Below are positions 1 through 7,078 of a stretch of DNA of 24,725 nt, in pieces. The stretch is from the NCBI GenBank assembly GCA_936928855.1, contig CAKZHZ010000011.1:1-24725 (forward strand), read 5' to 3'. Numbering within the stretch: position 1 is the first letter of the stretch; each line of letters opens with the position of its first letter. Source of the DNA: an uncultured Polycyclovorans sp. GTDB lineage: Bacteria > Pseudomonadota > Gammaproteobacteria > Nevskiales > Nevskiaceae. A model generated the notes under the pieces. That model did no database searches, was not told the origin of the DNA, and saw nothing but the letters and a program-made list of their open reading frames with translations. The position numbers and the translations under genes are program-made.

Positions 1-240
1 ATGACCCCCACCGATGACTTGCGAGTCGCCAGACAGGAGCCCCTGGATCGTCAAACTGTCGTCCACAGTGAGGTCGGCGGCAACCTCGCCGAGGTCCTGC
101 CCCCGGCCAAGGGCCTCGCCTTCCGCCTGCTCAAGCGTGGCGAGCGCCTGCTCGAACCCGACGTCTACCTCACCCGGGTCGACGATGCGCCCGCGGTCGT
201 CCGCCTCGACTACGCCTACACCGTCGCCGTGCCAGGCCGA
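1..240 (+). other. Unrecognised partly coding-looking stretch at window edge
   Basis: A plus-strand frame open from base 1 gives about 78 residues before it runs into a different coding frame near base 240. The part from about residue 25 to 75 looks protein-like (LLKRGERLLEPDVYLTRVDD and a following hydrophobic DYAYTVAVP segment), but I recognise no family. The frame does not continue sensibly past 240, where the histidine kinase tail is read in another frame, so this is at best a fragment of a broken gene. It may be shadow coding, because all frames are open in GC-rich DNA. Confidence 0.25.
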
Positions 241-243
241 AGC

Positions 244-532
244 CGAAGCGGCCGAGGAAGAAGCCCGTCTGCGCCGCGAGGCCGAGGCGCACCTGTTCCT
301 GCGCTGGGCGGAGAGCGGCGGGCCGCTCGTGAAGAAGCCGACCCGCACCGGGTTCGGCTCGCGCCTGATCGAGCGCAGCCTGGCCCGGGAACTCGATGGC
401 GAGGTCCAGTTGCTGTTCGCGGCCAGCGGTGTCGTCTGCACCATCGAGGCCCCGGTCCCCCCGCCGACTCTGCTGGAACGCAAGGCGGACCTCATCGGCC
501 CGCGCGAGATGCCGCTCTCCCGTTCGGCCTGA
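244..532 (+). pseudogene. C-terminal fragment of an HWE-family histidine kinase
   Basis: This frame ends at a TGA at 530-532. It contains a stretch typical of the ATP-binding C-terminus of HWE histidine kinases: an RWAESGGP motif, a TGFGSRLIERSLARELDGEV segment (G2-box region) and a VVCTIEAP ending. Full HWE kinases are several hundred residues long, and here the catalytic histidine region, N-box and sensor part are all missing. Upstream is an Ala/Glu/Arg-rich segment that need not belong to the kinase. HWE kinases are best known from Alphaproteobacteria, unlike the rest of the window. It is a remnant or an assembly join rather than a working gene. Confidence 0.6.
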
Positions 533-689
533 GCCGGACTCGATCCGGGCCGGCGGCCGAGCGGCGTCGATCCGACACGCCGCCCGTCTTTCTCCGCACC
601 TGCCCGGGCGCCATCCTGAATTGCATGGGCCGTGCCGTGCCGGACCGCTCTCGGCAACCTCTGCAAAATCAACGAAAGGATTCCGTGAC

Positions 690-818
690 ATGACCCCCCG
701 ACGCCTTCAACTATGCCTCGCCGCCATTTTCCTGCTCCTCGGGATGTGGTGCCTTCTGTTCCCGGCCATGGTTGTGCGCGTCACCTTCCGGCCTGACCTG
801 GCGACGGCGCTTTGGTGA
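690..818 (+). pseudogene. Truncated small membrane protein (N-terminal part)
   Basis: ATG at 690 follows a good ribosome-binding sequence (AAAGGA, 7 bases upstream). The first 34 residues look like the start of a small integral membrane protein: MTPRRLQL, then a hydrophobic helix (residues 8-30) and RVTFRP. From memory, similar proteins of roughly 120-130 residues with several helices exist in Proteobacteria. Here the frame hits a stop after 42 residues and the last residues (DLATALW) are the out-of-frame start of the TonB receptor fragment. The gene is therefore cut near 790-800 by a deletion or a sequence join. Confidence 0.5.
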
Positions 819-2082
819 GGGCCACCAGTGGACCAACCGGCTGTATGTGCGCGAGAGCGACCGCAGCTCCGCTGAAGGGGAGGCCAGCCCCGACCTGGTA
901 CCGCCGGGCACCTCGGCCGACCAGGTGCCGGCGCGGGAGCGCTTGCTGACGGTGACCGAGAACGACTCCGAGATCGGTTGGCGCAGCGACCTCGAAGTGG
1001 GCAACGCGCTGGGGCGCTTTGCCGCCGGCCTGTACCTGGTCAACATTGATCTCGACTACGGCGCCGTTCTGCGGGAAGACTGGATTCGCTTCACCTACGA
1101 GTCCGACGACCCGCGTCCGCCCGGCGAAAACTACATCCTGCTGACGCCCGCTGAGATCAACTCGCAGTATCGCCAGCGCGAGACCAACGTGGCCGTCTAT
1201 GGCGAGCAGGTGTTCGATTGGGGGCGGGCCAGTGTGCGTACCGGTCTGCGCTATGACTACGACGGCTTCAGTGACGAGAACCTGCTGTCGCCCCGGCTGG
1301 CGTTCAATTATCAGCTGTCGCCCTCGCTGCGTTTTTCGGCGACCACCGGCCTGTTCTATGAGGCGCCCAGCTACCTGATGCGGGCGCTGGATCCGGGCAA
1401 TGCTGGCCTGAAGAACGAAAGGCTCACCCACTTTGGTGCCGGGCTGGAATACCGGATCAATGACGAGCTGAATCTGCTGGTGGAGGCCTACACCCAGCAG
1501 ATTGACCGTCGCCTGGTGGAAGGGAGCCAGGTCTCCGGTGAGATCAGCAACGCCGGCGAAGGCACCAATCGCGGCGTCGACCTGGTGCTGACGCGGGCCT
1601 TCGCCAAGGGCTTTGCCGCCGATTTCGTTTATTCCTGGAATCAGTACCGCGTGGACGACAAGGATGGTCGGGGCGAATACAACTGGGATTTCAATCGCAG
1701 CCATTTCACGGCGCTCAGCGGCCGCTGGGAGATCAACCCGCGCTGGCAGCTCGCGGCGCGCTGGCGGTACGGCTCCGGGCAACCCGGCCAGCGGTTCGTC
1801 ACCTATGCCGACGTGCTGGCGCCCGATCTGCCCGTGCGGTTCTCGCAGGAGATCACCCAAACCAATGTGGGCCGCGGCCCCGCCTTCAATGCGGTGGATT
1901 TCCGGGTGGACTACCGGCGCCCGATCGGCCGGCTGGACCTGGTGCTGTTCCTCGATATCCTCAACCTGAACGCCGGTCCCTCCGGCATCGCCGATGAGTT
2001 CAACGTGCTCACCGGAGAAACCATCAAGGAAGAGGAGGAAACCCTGCCGTTGCTGGGCGTCACCTTCGAGTACGCTTGGTAG
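772..2082 (+). pseudogene. TonB-dependent receptor, 5'-truncated (barrel only)
   Basis: About 430 residues of outer-membrane beta-barrel of a TonB-dependent receptor, the class that imports siderophores, vitamin B12 or glycans using TonB energy. Visible marks are alternating aromatic strands, the LLSPRLAFNYQLSPSLRFSA and DFNRSHFTALSGRWEI segments, and a C-terminal strand ending in VTFEYAW, the usual aromatic insertion signal. Full receptors are about 650-1000 residues; here the signal peptide, TonB box and plug domain are absent. The only upstream start is a TTG inside the foreign small membrane gene, and true receptor sequence begins near 790. It cannot be exported as it stands, so it is a broken gene or an artefact of the join near 790. 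The substrate cannot be read from this part. Confidence 0.8.
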
Positions 2083-2099
2083 CCTCCAGGGCGCGCCAC

Positions 2100-3026
2100 A
2101 TGAATCGGAACGACGTTGTCAGCAGCGGTACCGTGTTTGGCGCCTGGCCGCTGGGCCGCGCCATCGCGGTCATCGGGCTGCTGCTGGTGGTGACCTTTGT
2201 GGTGATCGAACCAGAGGCCAGCCGAGGCCTGGGGGTGGGCGCGCGGACGGTGTTCTGGGTGATACACGTGGGGCTCGGACTGTTCGCGCTTTACGTGGCC
2301 AGCTGGCTGGTGCTGCCGCACATGATGCATGCCCTGCCGCCCTGGCTGGCCCTGCTGATCGCCGGGGTCAGCGCCGCCCTGCTGATTGCGCCGGTGAGCT
2401 ATGGGGTGGAGCAGGCGTTGCCGTTCTGGTTGCGCCCCATGGAGGATGACGACGGTTGGCTGGATGTGTTCTCAAGCCGCAGCTGGGTGCATGCCATCGC
2501 CGTGGAGTTCCTGCAGCTGGCGCCGGCCACCCTGGCCTCGTGGATGATCATCAATCTGCCGTTTCTGGCCCATCGGCGGCGGCTCGATCAGGCGCAGGGT
2601 ACCGCTGCCGCGGACGCCCCCGTGTCCGCCGATCTCGACAAGGCCGAAGCCGGGCGCTATGCCGAATCCGTGCGGGCCACCTTCTTCAGCCGCTTGCCGG
2701 AATCGCTGGGGACCAACGTCCTGGCCATCTCCTCCGACCTGCACTACCTGCACGTGTATACCGACCTGGGGCGCTGCATGGTGCTGGGCTCTTTGCAGCA
2801 GGCGGCCGATGCCATGGGTGACACCGGCCTGCGCGTTCACCGCGCCCATTGGGTGGCGCGGCGCGCCATCGTCAAGATCGTCCGCAACGGCCCGCAGTGG
2901 TACTGCCTGCTCTCGAACGACCTGAAGATTCCGATCAGCCGCCGCAACAAGTCGACGGTGGCCGGTTGGTTCGGTCACTCGACGCGCATCGTGCCCGTCA
3001 AGAAATCCAGCGCGGACGGCCATTGA
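2100..3026 (+). CDS. Membrane-anchored LytTR-type transcription regulator
   Basis: A 308-residue protein beginning 17 bases after the TonB receptor stop. The N-terminal half has about four hydrophobic helices (roughly residues 15-32, 45-70, 77-100, 135-160). The C-terminal 100 residues form a LytTR DNA-binding domain: LGTNVLAISSDLHYLHVYTD, then a segment with HRAHWVARRAIVKI and ending KIPISRRNKSTVAGWF. LytTR domains bind DNA through beta strands. This membrane-plus-LytTR layout is frequent in Xanthomonadales and often stands near TonB receptors, so it may control the adjacent receptor gene; that is inference from position. The start at 2100 is chosen because the ORF upstream of it overlaps the receptor. 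No strong Shine-Dalgarno is visible. Confidence 0.88.
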   Translation: MNRNDVVSSGTVFGAWPLGRAIAVIGLLLVVTFVVIEPEASRGLGVGARTVFWVIHVGLGLFALYVASWLVLPHMMHALPPWLALLIAGVSAALLIAPVSYGVEQALPFWLRPMEDDDGWLDVFSSRSWVHAIAVEFLQLAPATLASWMIINLPFLAHRRRLDQAQGTAAADAPVSADLDKAEAGRYAESVRATFFSRLPESLGTNVLAISSDLHYLHVYTDLGRCMVLGSLQQAADAMGDTGLRVHRAHWVARRAIVKIVRNGPQWYCLLSNDLKIPISRRNKSTVAGWFGHSTRIVPVKKSSADGH

Positions 3027-3077
3027 GGCAGGCTGCAGTCCGGCGGCGGATGGGCTGAATGCGGTACGGTAGTCGGC

Positions 3078-3620
3078 ATGCCCAGCGACCCCACCACCGC
3101 CCGCTTCAAGACCACGCTGCAGCGCCCCGCCGGCGAAGCCGGATGGGCTTTCCTCATCCTGCCCAAATCCGCCAGCGATACGCTGCCGCGCCGTGGCCGC
3201 ACCACGGTGAAAGGCACGCTCAACGGTCATCCGTTTCAGGCGATGCTGGAGCCCGACGGCCAGCTGAGCCATTGGCTGCGGGTGGATGCGAGGCTGTGTG
3301 ATGCAGCGGGCGTGGCACCGGGCGACCCGGTGACCTTGGAGATTGCGCCGGTCGTCGAGGAGCCCGAGCCAGTGCTGCCGGAGGACTTTGCCAAGGCCTT
3401 GCAGGCGGCACCCGCCGCCCGGGCCGTGTGGGACCGTACCACCACCCTGGCACGGGTGGACTGGATTCACTGGATTGTCAGCGCCAAGCAGGCAAAGACC
3501 CGTGCCAAGCGGATTTCGGATGCCTGCAGCAAACTTGCCGACGGTGAACGCCGTGTCTGCTGTTTCGATGTCTCGGGGTTCTACAGCAAGGCCTTGAAAG
3601 CGCCGGTGGCGGCCGGTTGA
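3078..3620 (+). CDS. DUF1905 / YdeI (OmdA)-like protein
   Basis: A 180-residue soluble protein in two parts. Residues about 7-95 match the DUF1905 fold (small barrel: FKTTLQRPAGEAGWAFLILP, then a KGTLNGHPFQ segment and LRVDARLCDAAGVAPGDPV). Residues about 105-165 match the YdeI/OmpD-associated (OmdA) helical domain: PEDFAKALQAAPAARAVWD, then WIHWIVSAKQAKTRAKRI. The family is widespread; some members are annotated as bacteriocin-protection proteins, but the molecular role is not settled. The stop is directly followed by an ATG of the next ORF, so the genes are probably co-transcribed. The ribosome-binding site in front of 3078 is weak. Confidence 0.85.
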   Translation: MPSDPTTARFKTTLQRPAGEAGWAFLILPKSASDTLPRRGRTTVKGTLNGHPFQAMLEPDGQLSHWLRVDARLCDAAGVAPGDPVTLEIAPVVEEPEPVLPEDFAKALQAAPAARAVWDRTTTLARVDWIHWIVSAKQAKTRAKRISDACSKLADGERRVCCFDVSGFYSKALKAPVAAG

Positions 3621-3647
3621 ATGGCACGCCTGTCCAGGAGCAGCACG

Positions 3648-4010
3648 ATGTCCCATCACCCCATCTTCGCCATGCCCTTCGCCAAGGTGTATCCGATGTA
3701 TGTGCAGAAGGCGGAACGCAAGGGCCGCACCCGGACCGAGGTCGATCAGATCATCGGCTGGCTGACGGGGTATGACGCGGCGGGCGTGCAGCAGCAGATC
3801 GCTCGACAATCGAGCTTCGAAACCTTCTTTGCCGAAGCGCCGGCCCTGCACGCCAACCGTACCTTGATCACCGGTGTGGTCTGCGGGGTGCGGGTGGAGA
3901 CGGTGGAACACCCCCTGATGCGGGAGATCCGTTATCTGGACAAGCTGGTGGATGAACTGGCCAAGGGAAAGGCCATGGACAGGATTCTGCGAACCGGGAG
4001 CCCCTCATGA
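3648..4010 (+). CDS. DUF2200 family protein
   Basis: A 120-residue soluble protein of the DUF2200 family, of unknown function. Diagnostic stretches are FAMPFAKVYPMYVQKAERKG, TEVDQIIGWLTGYD, FETFFAEAPALHANRTLITG and the closing MREIRYLDKLVDELAKGKAM. The length is normal for the family. I chose ATG 3648 over the in-frame ATG at 3621 because AGGAG lies 8 bases before it and family members begin at this point. The stop overlaps the start of the next gene (ATGA at 4007-4010), which implies translational coupling. Confidence 0.9.
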   Translation: MSHHPIFAMPFAKVYPMYVQKAERKGRTRTEVDQIIGWLTGYDAAGVQQQIARQSSFETFFAEAPALHANRTLITGVVCGVRVETVEHPLMREIRYLDKLVDELAKGKAMDRILRTGSPS

Positions 4011-4417
4011 AAGGACAATGCCTGTGTGGCGCGGTGGCGTTCACCGTGCCGGAAAGCCGCGAGATCGGTGTTTGCCATTGCGGATACTGCCGCCGCTGGG
4101 GCGGGGGACCGATGCTGGCGGTGCACTGCGGTACCGAGGTGCAGTTCACCGGCGCCGAGCAGATCGGCGTGTTCGCCTCGTCGGAGTGGGCGGAGCGGGC
4201 GTTCTGCACGCGCTGTGGCACCCACCTGTACTACAAGCTGCTGGCGACCGGCGAGCACTTCATCCCGGCCGGTACCTTCGAGTCGGAGGCTTTCGAGCTG
4301 GCCAGCCAGATCTACATCGACAAGAAGCCGGCCTACTACGACTTTGCCAACAGCACGCCGATGCTCACCGAGCAGCAGGTGATGGCGCAGTACGGGTTTT
4401 CCGATGACGACGCCTGA
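4007..4417 (+). CDS. GFA / CENP-V family zinc protein
   Basis: A 136-residue protein with the full zinc-ligand pattern of the glutathione-dependent formaldehyde-activating (GFA)/CENP-V fold: C5 and C7 (CLCG), C23, C25 and C28 (CHCGYC), and C67 and C70 (CTRCG followed by THLYY). Family members bind two zinc ions; a few act on glutathione adducts, but most have no proven substrate, so the enzyme name should not be taken literally. ATG overlaps the stop of the DUF2200 gene, and a VOC gene follows 6 bases downstream, suggesting an operon of small cytoplasmic proteins. Confidence 0.9.
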   Translation: MKGQCLCGAVAFTVPESREIGVCHCGYCRRWGGGPMLAVHCGTEVQFTGAEQIGVFASSEWAERAFCTRCGTHLYYKLLATGEHFIPAGTFESEAFELASQIYIDKKPAYYDFANSTPMLTEQQVMAQYGFSDDDA

Positions 4418-4423
4418 GAGCCC

Positions 4424-4843
4424 ATGACCCCCTCACTGTCGGTCATCACCCTCGGCGTGGATGACCTGGAACGCGCGGTGGCCTTCTACCGTGACGGCCT
4501 GGGGCTGCCCACGCAGGGCATCATCGGCACCGAGTTCGAACACGGTGCGGTGGCCTTCTTCCCCTTGCAGTCCGGCCTGAAGCTGGCGCTGTGGCCGCGC
4601 GCCAGCCTGGCGCACGACACCGGCCTGCCGCTGTCGGGCGCAGCGCCCACCAACCTCTCGCTGGGCCACAACGTCGGTTCGGCTGCCGCCGTGGATGCGG
4701 TGATGGCGCGTGCCGCGGCGGCGGGTGCACACATCGTGAAACCGGCGCAGGCCACGTTCTATGGCGGCTATGCCGGCTATTTCCAGGACCCGGACGGCCA
4801 TCTGTGGGAGGTGGTGTTCAACCCCGGGTTCGCAGCGCTTTAG
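4424..4843 (+). CDS. VOC (glyoxalase/bleomycin-resistance fold) protein
   Basis: A 139-residue single-unit vicinal-oxygen-chelate protein. Marks are the opening SVITLGVDDLERAVAFYRDG and the closing GGYAGYFQDPDGHLWEVVFN, where the Glu of LWE is a typical metal ligand. VOC proteins include glyoxalase I, dioxygenases and antibiotic-binding proteins, and this sequence alone does not say which. Length fits one beta-alpha-beta-beta-beta pair. It starts 6 bases after the GFA gene and is probably in the same transcript. Confidence 0.9.
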   Translation: MTPSLSVITLGVDDLERAVAFYRDGLGLPTQGIIGTEFEHGAVAFFPLQSGLKLALWPRASLAHDTGLPLSGAAPTNLSLGHNVGSAAAVDAVMARAAAAGAHIVKPAQATFYGGYAGYFQDPDGHLWEVVFNPGFAAL

Positions 4844-4908
4844 GCGCGATGGCGAGGCCGTTCCGCAGGGCGGAGGAGTCGGCTTGGCAACGGCATACAG
4901 GAGGACGG

Positions 4909-5430
4909 ATGCACATCCGCGAAGCAGGGCCTGAAGACTTCGACGCCATCTGGCCGATCATCCGGGCGGTGGTGTCGGCCGGCGACACCTACGCCTATCC
5001 GCGGGACCTCACGCAGGACCAGGCGCGTGCGGTGTGGATGGATACGCCGCGGGTGACCTACGTGGCCGAGGTGGAGGGGCAGGTGCAGGGCACCTACTAC
5101 CTCAAGTCCAACCAGGCCGGTCCGGGTGATCACGTCTGCAACTGCGGATACATGGTGTTGGCCGCAGCACGCGGACGCGGCCTCGCACGGGCCATGTGCG
5201 AGCATTCACAGGGCGTTGCCCGGGCCCTGGGCTATCAGGCCATGCAGTTCAATCTGGTGGTGTCCACCAACGAAGGGGCGGTGCGGCTGTGGCAGGCACT
5301 CGGCTTCGAGATTGTCGGGCGGCTGCCACGCGCATTTCGCCACCCGGCCCAGGGTCTGGTGGATGCCTTGGTGATGTACAAGTGGCTGGTGGATGGCCCG
5401 TCCCCTGCGCCAGCGTTATCGGAGGAATGA
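4909..5430 (+). CDS. GNAT family N-acetyltransferase
   Basis: A 173-residue GNAT acetyltransferase. The acetyl-CoA loop is visible as VLAAARGRGLARAM (the Q/R-x-x-G-x-G/A motif) at about residues 82-95, followed by a conserved helix and NEGAVRLWQALGFEIVGRLP, the usual last strand-helix unit. It opens with MHIREAGPEDFDAIWPII, typical of the family. The acceptor is unknown. ATG 4909 has an excellent AGGAGG 5 bases upstream, whereas the longer open frame upstream overlaps the VOC gene and was rejected. A 65-base gap separates it from the VOC gene; its last codons overlap the ATG at 5427 of the following frame. Confidence 0.9.
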   Translation: MHIREAGPEDFDAIWPIIRAVVSAGDTYAYPRDLTQDQARAVWMDTPRVTYVAEVEGQVQGTYYLKSNQAGPGDHVCNCGYMVLAAARGRGLARAMCEHSQGVARALGYQAMQFNLVVSTNEGAVRLWQALGFEIVGRLPRAFRHPAQGLVDALVMYKWLVDGPSPAPALSEE

Positions 5431-5432
5431 AC

Positions 5433-6098
5433 ATGCGCACGGCATTCAGCGGTTTCACGTTGCTGCTCGGTCTGGTGGTCTCCGGCCTTGTCCAGGCCCA
5501 GGGCCTTTCCAGCGCGGAGGTGAAGCAGTTCCTGTCCCACCGCATTGCGCTGGCGCATATCCAGAACGACATGCGCGCCAACGCCCACCAGTACGAGGAT
5601 CTGCCGCTGGCCTATGCCCGCAAGGAGGCGGACTACCTCACCCGCCACGGCTATGCGGTGGATCGGTTCAAGGCGCTGGAAGCCCGTATCTACGAGGCGC
5701 ATGGCGCGCTACGTGCGCAGCAGTCCGGCCGCGCGCCGACCCCGATGCAGGAAACCCGCGCGGCCTGCGAAGCGCGGGTGGCGGCCGAGATTCGCGCGGC
5801 AGCACCACCCCCGGATGACATGGCGCAGCAGATCGCCGAGATGCGGGCCATGGGCGTGCCGGAAGCCACCATCGCCAAGCTGGAGGCCGGGCTCGGGCAG
5901 CTGGACCAGGTCGCCGCCACTGCCGATCAACAGGCCCGGCAGACCTGTGCAGCAGAACAGGCGGTGGCGGCCGAAACGGTGGCCCTGTCCCAGCGCAGCC
6001 AGGCTGACTGGGAGGGCGTGCGCCCGTGGATGGCGGCCCTGCAGCAGTTCAGCGACTGGTATGCGGGCAATACGGATAAGCCGCCGGTGTTGGACTGA
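5433..6098 (+). CDS. Exported protein of unknown function
   Basis: A 221-residue protein with a clear signal peptide (MRTAFSGFTLLLGLVVSGLV, cleavage likely after VQAQG or nearby at residues 22-24). The mature part is helical, rich in Ala, Gln and Glu, with two Cys (in ETRAACEARV and ARQTCAAEQ) that could form a disulfide, and heptad-like stretches suggesting a coiled-coil periplasmic protein. I recognise no family. ATG 5433 has GGAGG seven bases before it; ATG 5427 in the same frame is possible but too close to the Shine-Dalgarno. It ends 10 bases from the convergent dehalogenase gene, with no visible terminator hairpin. Confidence 0.75.
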   Translation: MRTAFSGFTLLLGLVVSGLVQAQGLSSAEVKQFLSHRIALAHIQNDMRANAHQYEDLPLAYARKEADYLTRHGYAVDRFKALEARIYEAHGALRAQQSGRAPTPMQETRAACEARVAAEIRAAAPPPDDMAQQIAEMRAMGVPEATIAKLEAGLGQLDQVAATADQQARQTCAAEQAVAAETVALSQRSQADWEGVRPWMAALQQFSDWYAGNTDKPPVLD

Positions 6099-6108
6099 AT
6101 CTGCGACT

Positions 6109-7020
6109 TCAGCCCTTCGCCTGCGCCGCAAAATACTCCAACGCCGCCCGCGCAATCGGTTCGCCCCATTCCTGGACGAAGTGGCCGGCTTCCTCGATCA
6201 CCATCATCGGGCCAGCGCCGCGGATGTCTGCGTGCAGTTTCTGCATCACCGGGCCGCCCAGCACCGGGTCGGCGGCGCCCAGGGCCATGAAGCAGGGGCC
6301 GTCCCATTCGCTGCGGAAGTAGTCGCGGGCGGTGCGGGAAATCTCCACGCCGGGCATGGCGGGATCGGTCATCACCAGCTGCGGAAAACGGCGCACGCCG
6401 GCCTTGGCGCGTTGGTCGGGGAAGGGCGCGCCGTAGGCGGCGGCTTCGGCATCGCTGAGGATGGGGCTGGAGCGCTTCATCAGCCCGGCCACATCCAGAT
6501 CGGGGCGGCTGGCGACATAGTTGCGCCAGTCGATGAAGCCCTGGGTGGGGGCCTTGCCCACCGCCAGGGTGGTGTTCATCACGATCATGCGGCGGAAGCG
6601 GTCGCGGTATTCGTGCGGCAGGGTCAGGCCAAGCAGGCCGCCCCAGTCCTGGCACACCAGGGTGATGTTGCGCAGGTCCAGGCGCTCGATGAAGGCCTTG
6701 AGGTAGTTGCGGTGAAAGTCGAAGGTGTAGACGGCGTCGTCCACCGGTTTGTCGGAGCGGCCAAAGCCGAGCAGGTCCGGTGCCACCACGCGGCCACCGG
6801 CGGTGGTGAACACCGGAATCATCTTGCGGTACAGGTAGCTCCAGCTGGGCTCGCCGTGCAGGCAGAGGAAGGTGTGCGCGGCATCGCGCGGGCCTTCATC
6901 CACGTAATGGCCGCGAAGGCCCGGGTAGCCCGGCAGGTCGTCCACATAGTGCGGGGCGTAGGGAAAGCCGGGCAGGTCGGCAAAGGCGCTGTCGGGCGTG
7001 CGGACGCATTCGAGGGTCAT
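6109..7020 (-). CDS. Haloalkane dehalogenase (class I, alpha/beta hydrolase)
   Basis: A 303-residue alpha/beta hydrolase with all marks of haloalkane dehalogenases, which cleave carbon-halogen bonds with water to give alcohol and halide. The oxyanion motif HGEPSW is at 55-60. The nucleophile elbow VCQDWGG places Asp125 as nucleophile and Trp126 as halide-binding residue. The likely acid is Asp251 (LGAADPVLG) and the base is His280 (EEAGHFVQE). An acid after strand beta-7 is typical of subfamily HLD-I (DhlA/DhmA type). Related folds are epoxide hydrolases, but Asp-Trp plus HGEPSW favours a dehalogenase. ATG is preceded by AGGAG 5-6 bases upstream. It lies 58 bases after dnaE2 on the same strand and may be read from it or from its own promoter. 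Confidence 0.88.
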   Translation of the reverse strand: MTLECVRTPDSAFADLPGFPYAPHYVDDLPGYPGLRGHYVDEGPRDAAHTFLCLHGEPSWSYLYRKMIPVFTTAGGRVVAPDLLGFGRSDKPVDDAVYTFDFHRNYLKAFIERLDLRNITLVCQDWGGLLGLTLPHEYRDRFRRMIVMNTTLAVGKAPTQGFIDWRNYVASRPDLDVAGLMKRSSPILSDAEAAAYGAPFPDQRAKAGVRRFPQLVMTDPAMPGVEISRTARDYFRSEWDGPCFMALGAADPVLGGPVMQKLHADIRGAGPMMVIEEAGHFVQEWGEPIARAALEYFAAQAKG

Positions 7021-7045
7021 GAGGTTCTCCTGTCGTTCTGCATTA

Positions 7046-7060
7046 TTGACGCAGTGTAAA
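7046..7060. promoter_or_regulatory. Palindromic operator-like site before the dehalogenase
   Basis: A 15-base imperfect palindrome (TTGACGCAGTGTAAA; five of seven half-site positions match) sits between the dehalogenase ribosome-binding site and a candidate -10. Sites of this shape are often bound by TetR-family repressors. No regulator gene is adjacent, so the binding protein is unknown. Confidence 0.3.
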
Positions 7061-7062
7061 AA

Positions 7063-7068
7063 ATTATC
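7063..7068 (-). promoter_or_regulatory. Candidate -10 element of the dehalogenase gene
   Basis: Read on the minus strand this is GATAAT, five of six matches to the sigma-70 -10 consensus, inside the AT-rich gap between dnaE2 and the dehalogenase. The region 17-18 bases upstream has only a poor -35 match, so an activator or a weak promoter would be implied. Confidence 0.3.
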
Positions 7069-7078
7069 ACGATGACGG

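Noticed and set aside
781..1860. Minus-strand frame opposite the TonB receptor
   Set aside because: Antisense shadow of a clear beta-barrel sequence.
2472..3911. 479-codon minus-strand frame opposite the LytTR and OmdA genes
   Set aside because: The plus strand has recognised families over the same bases; the minus product has no domain pattern.
5545..7059. 504-codon plus-strand frame over the exported protein and dehalogenase
   Set aside because: It runs in the wrong frame of the exported protein and antisense to the dehalogenase; Arg-rich then His/Ala/Gly-rich shadow.
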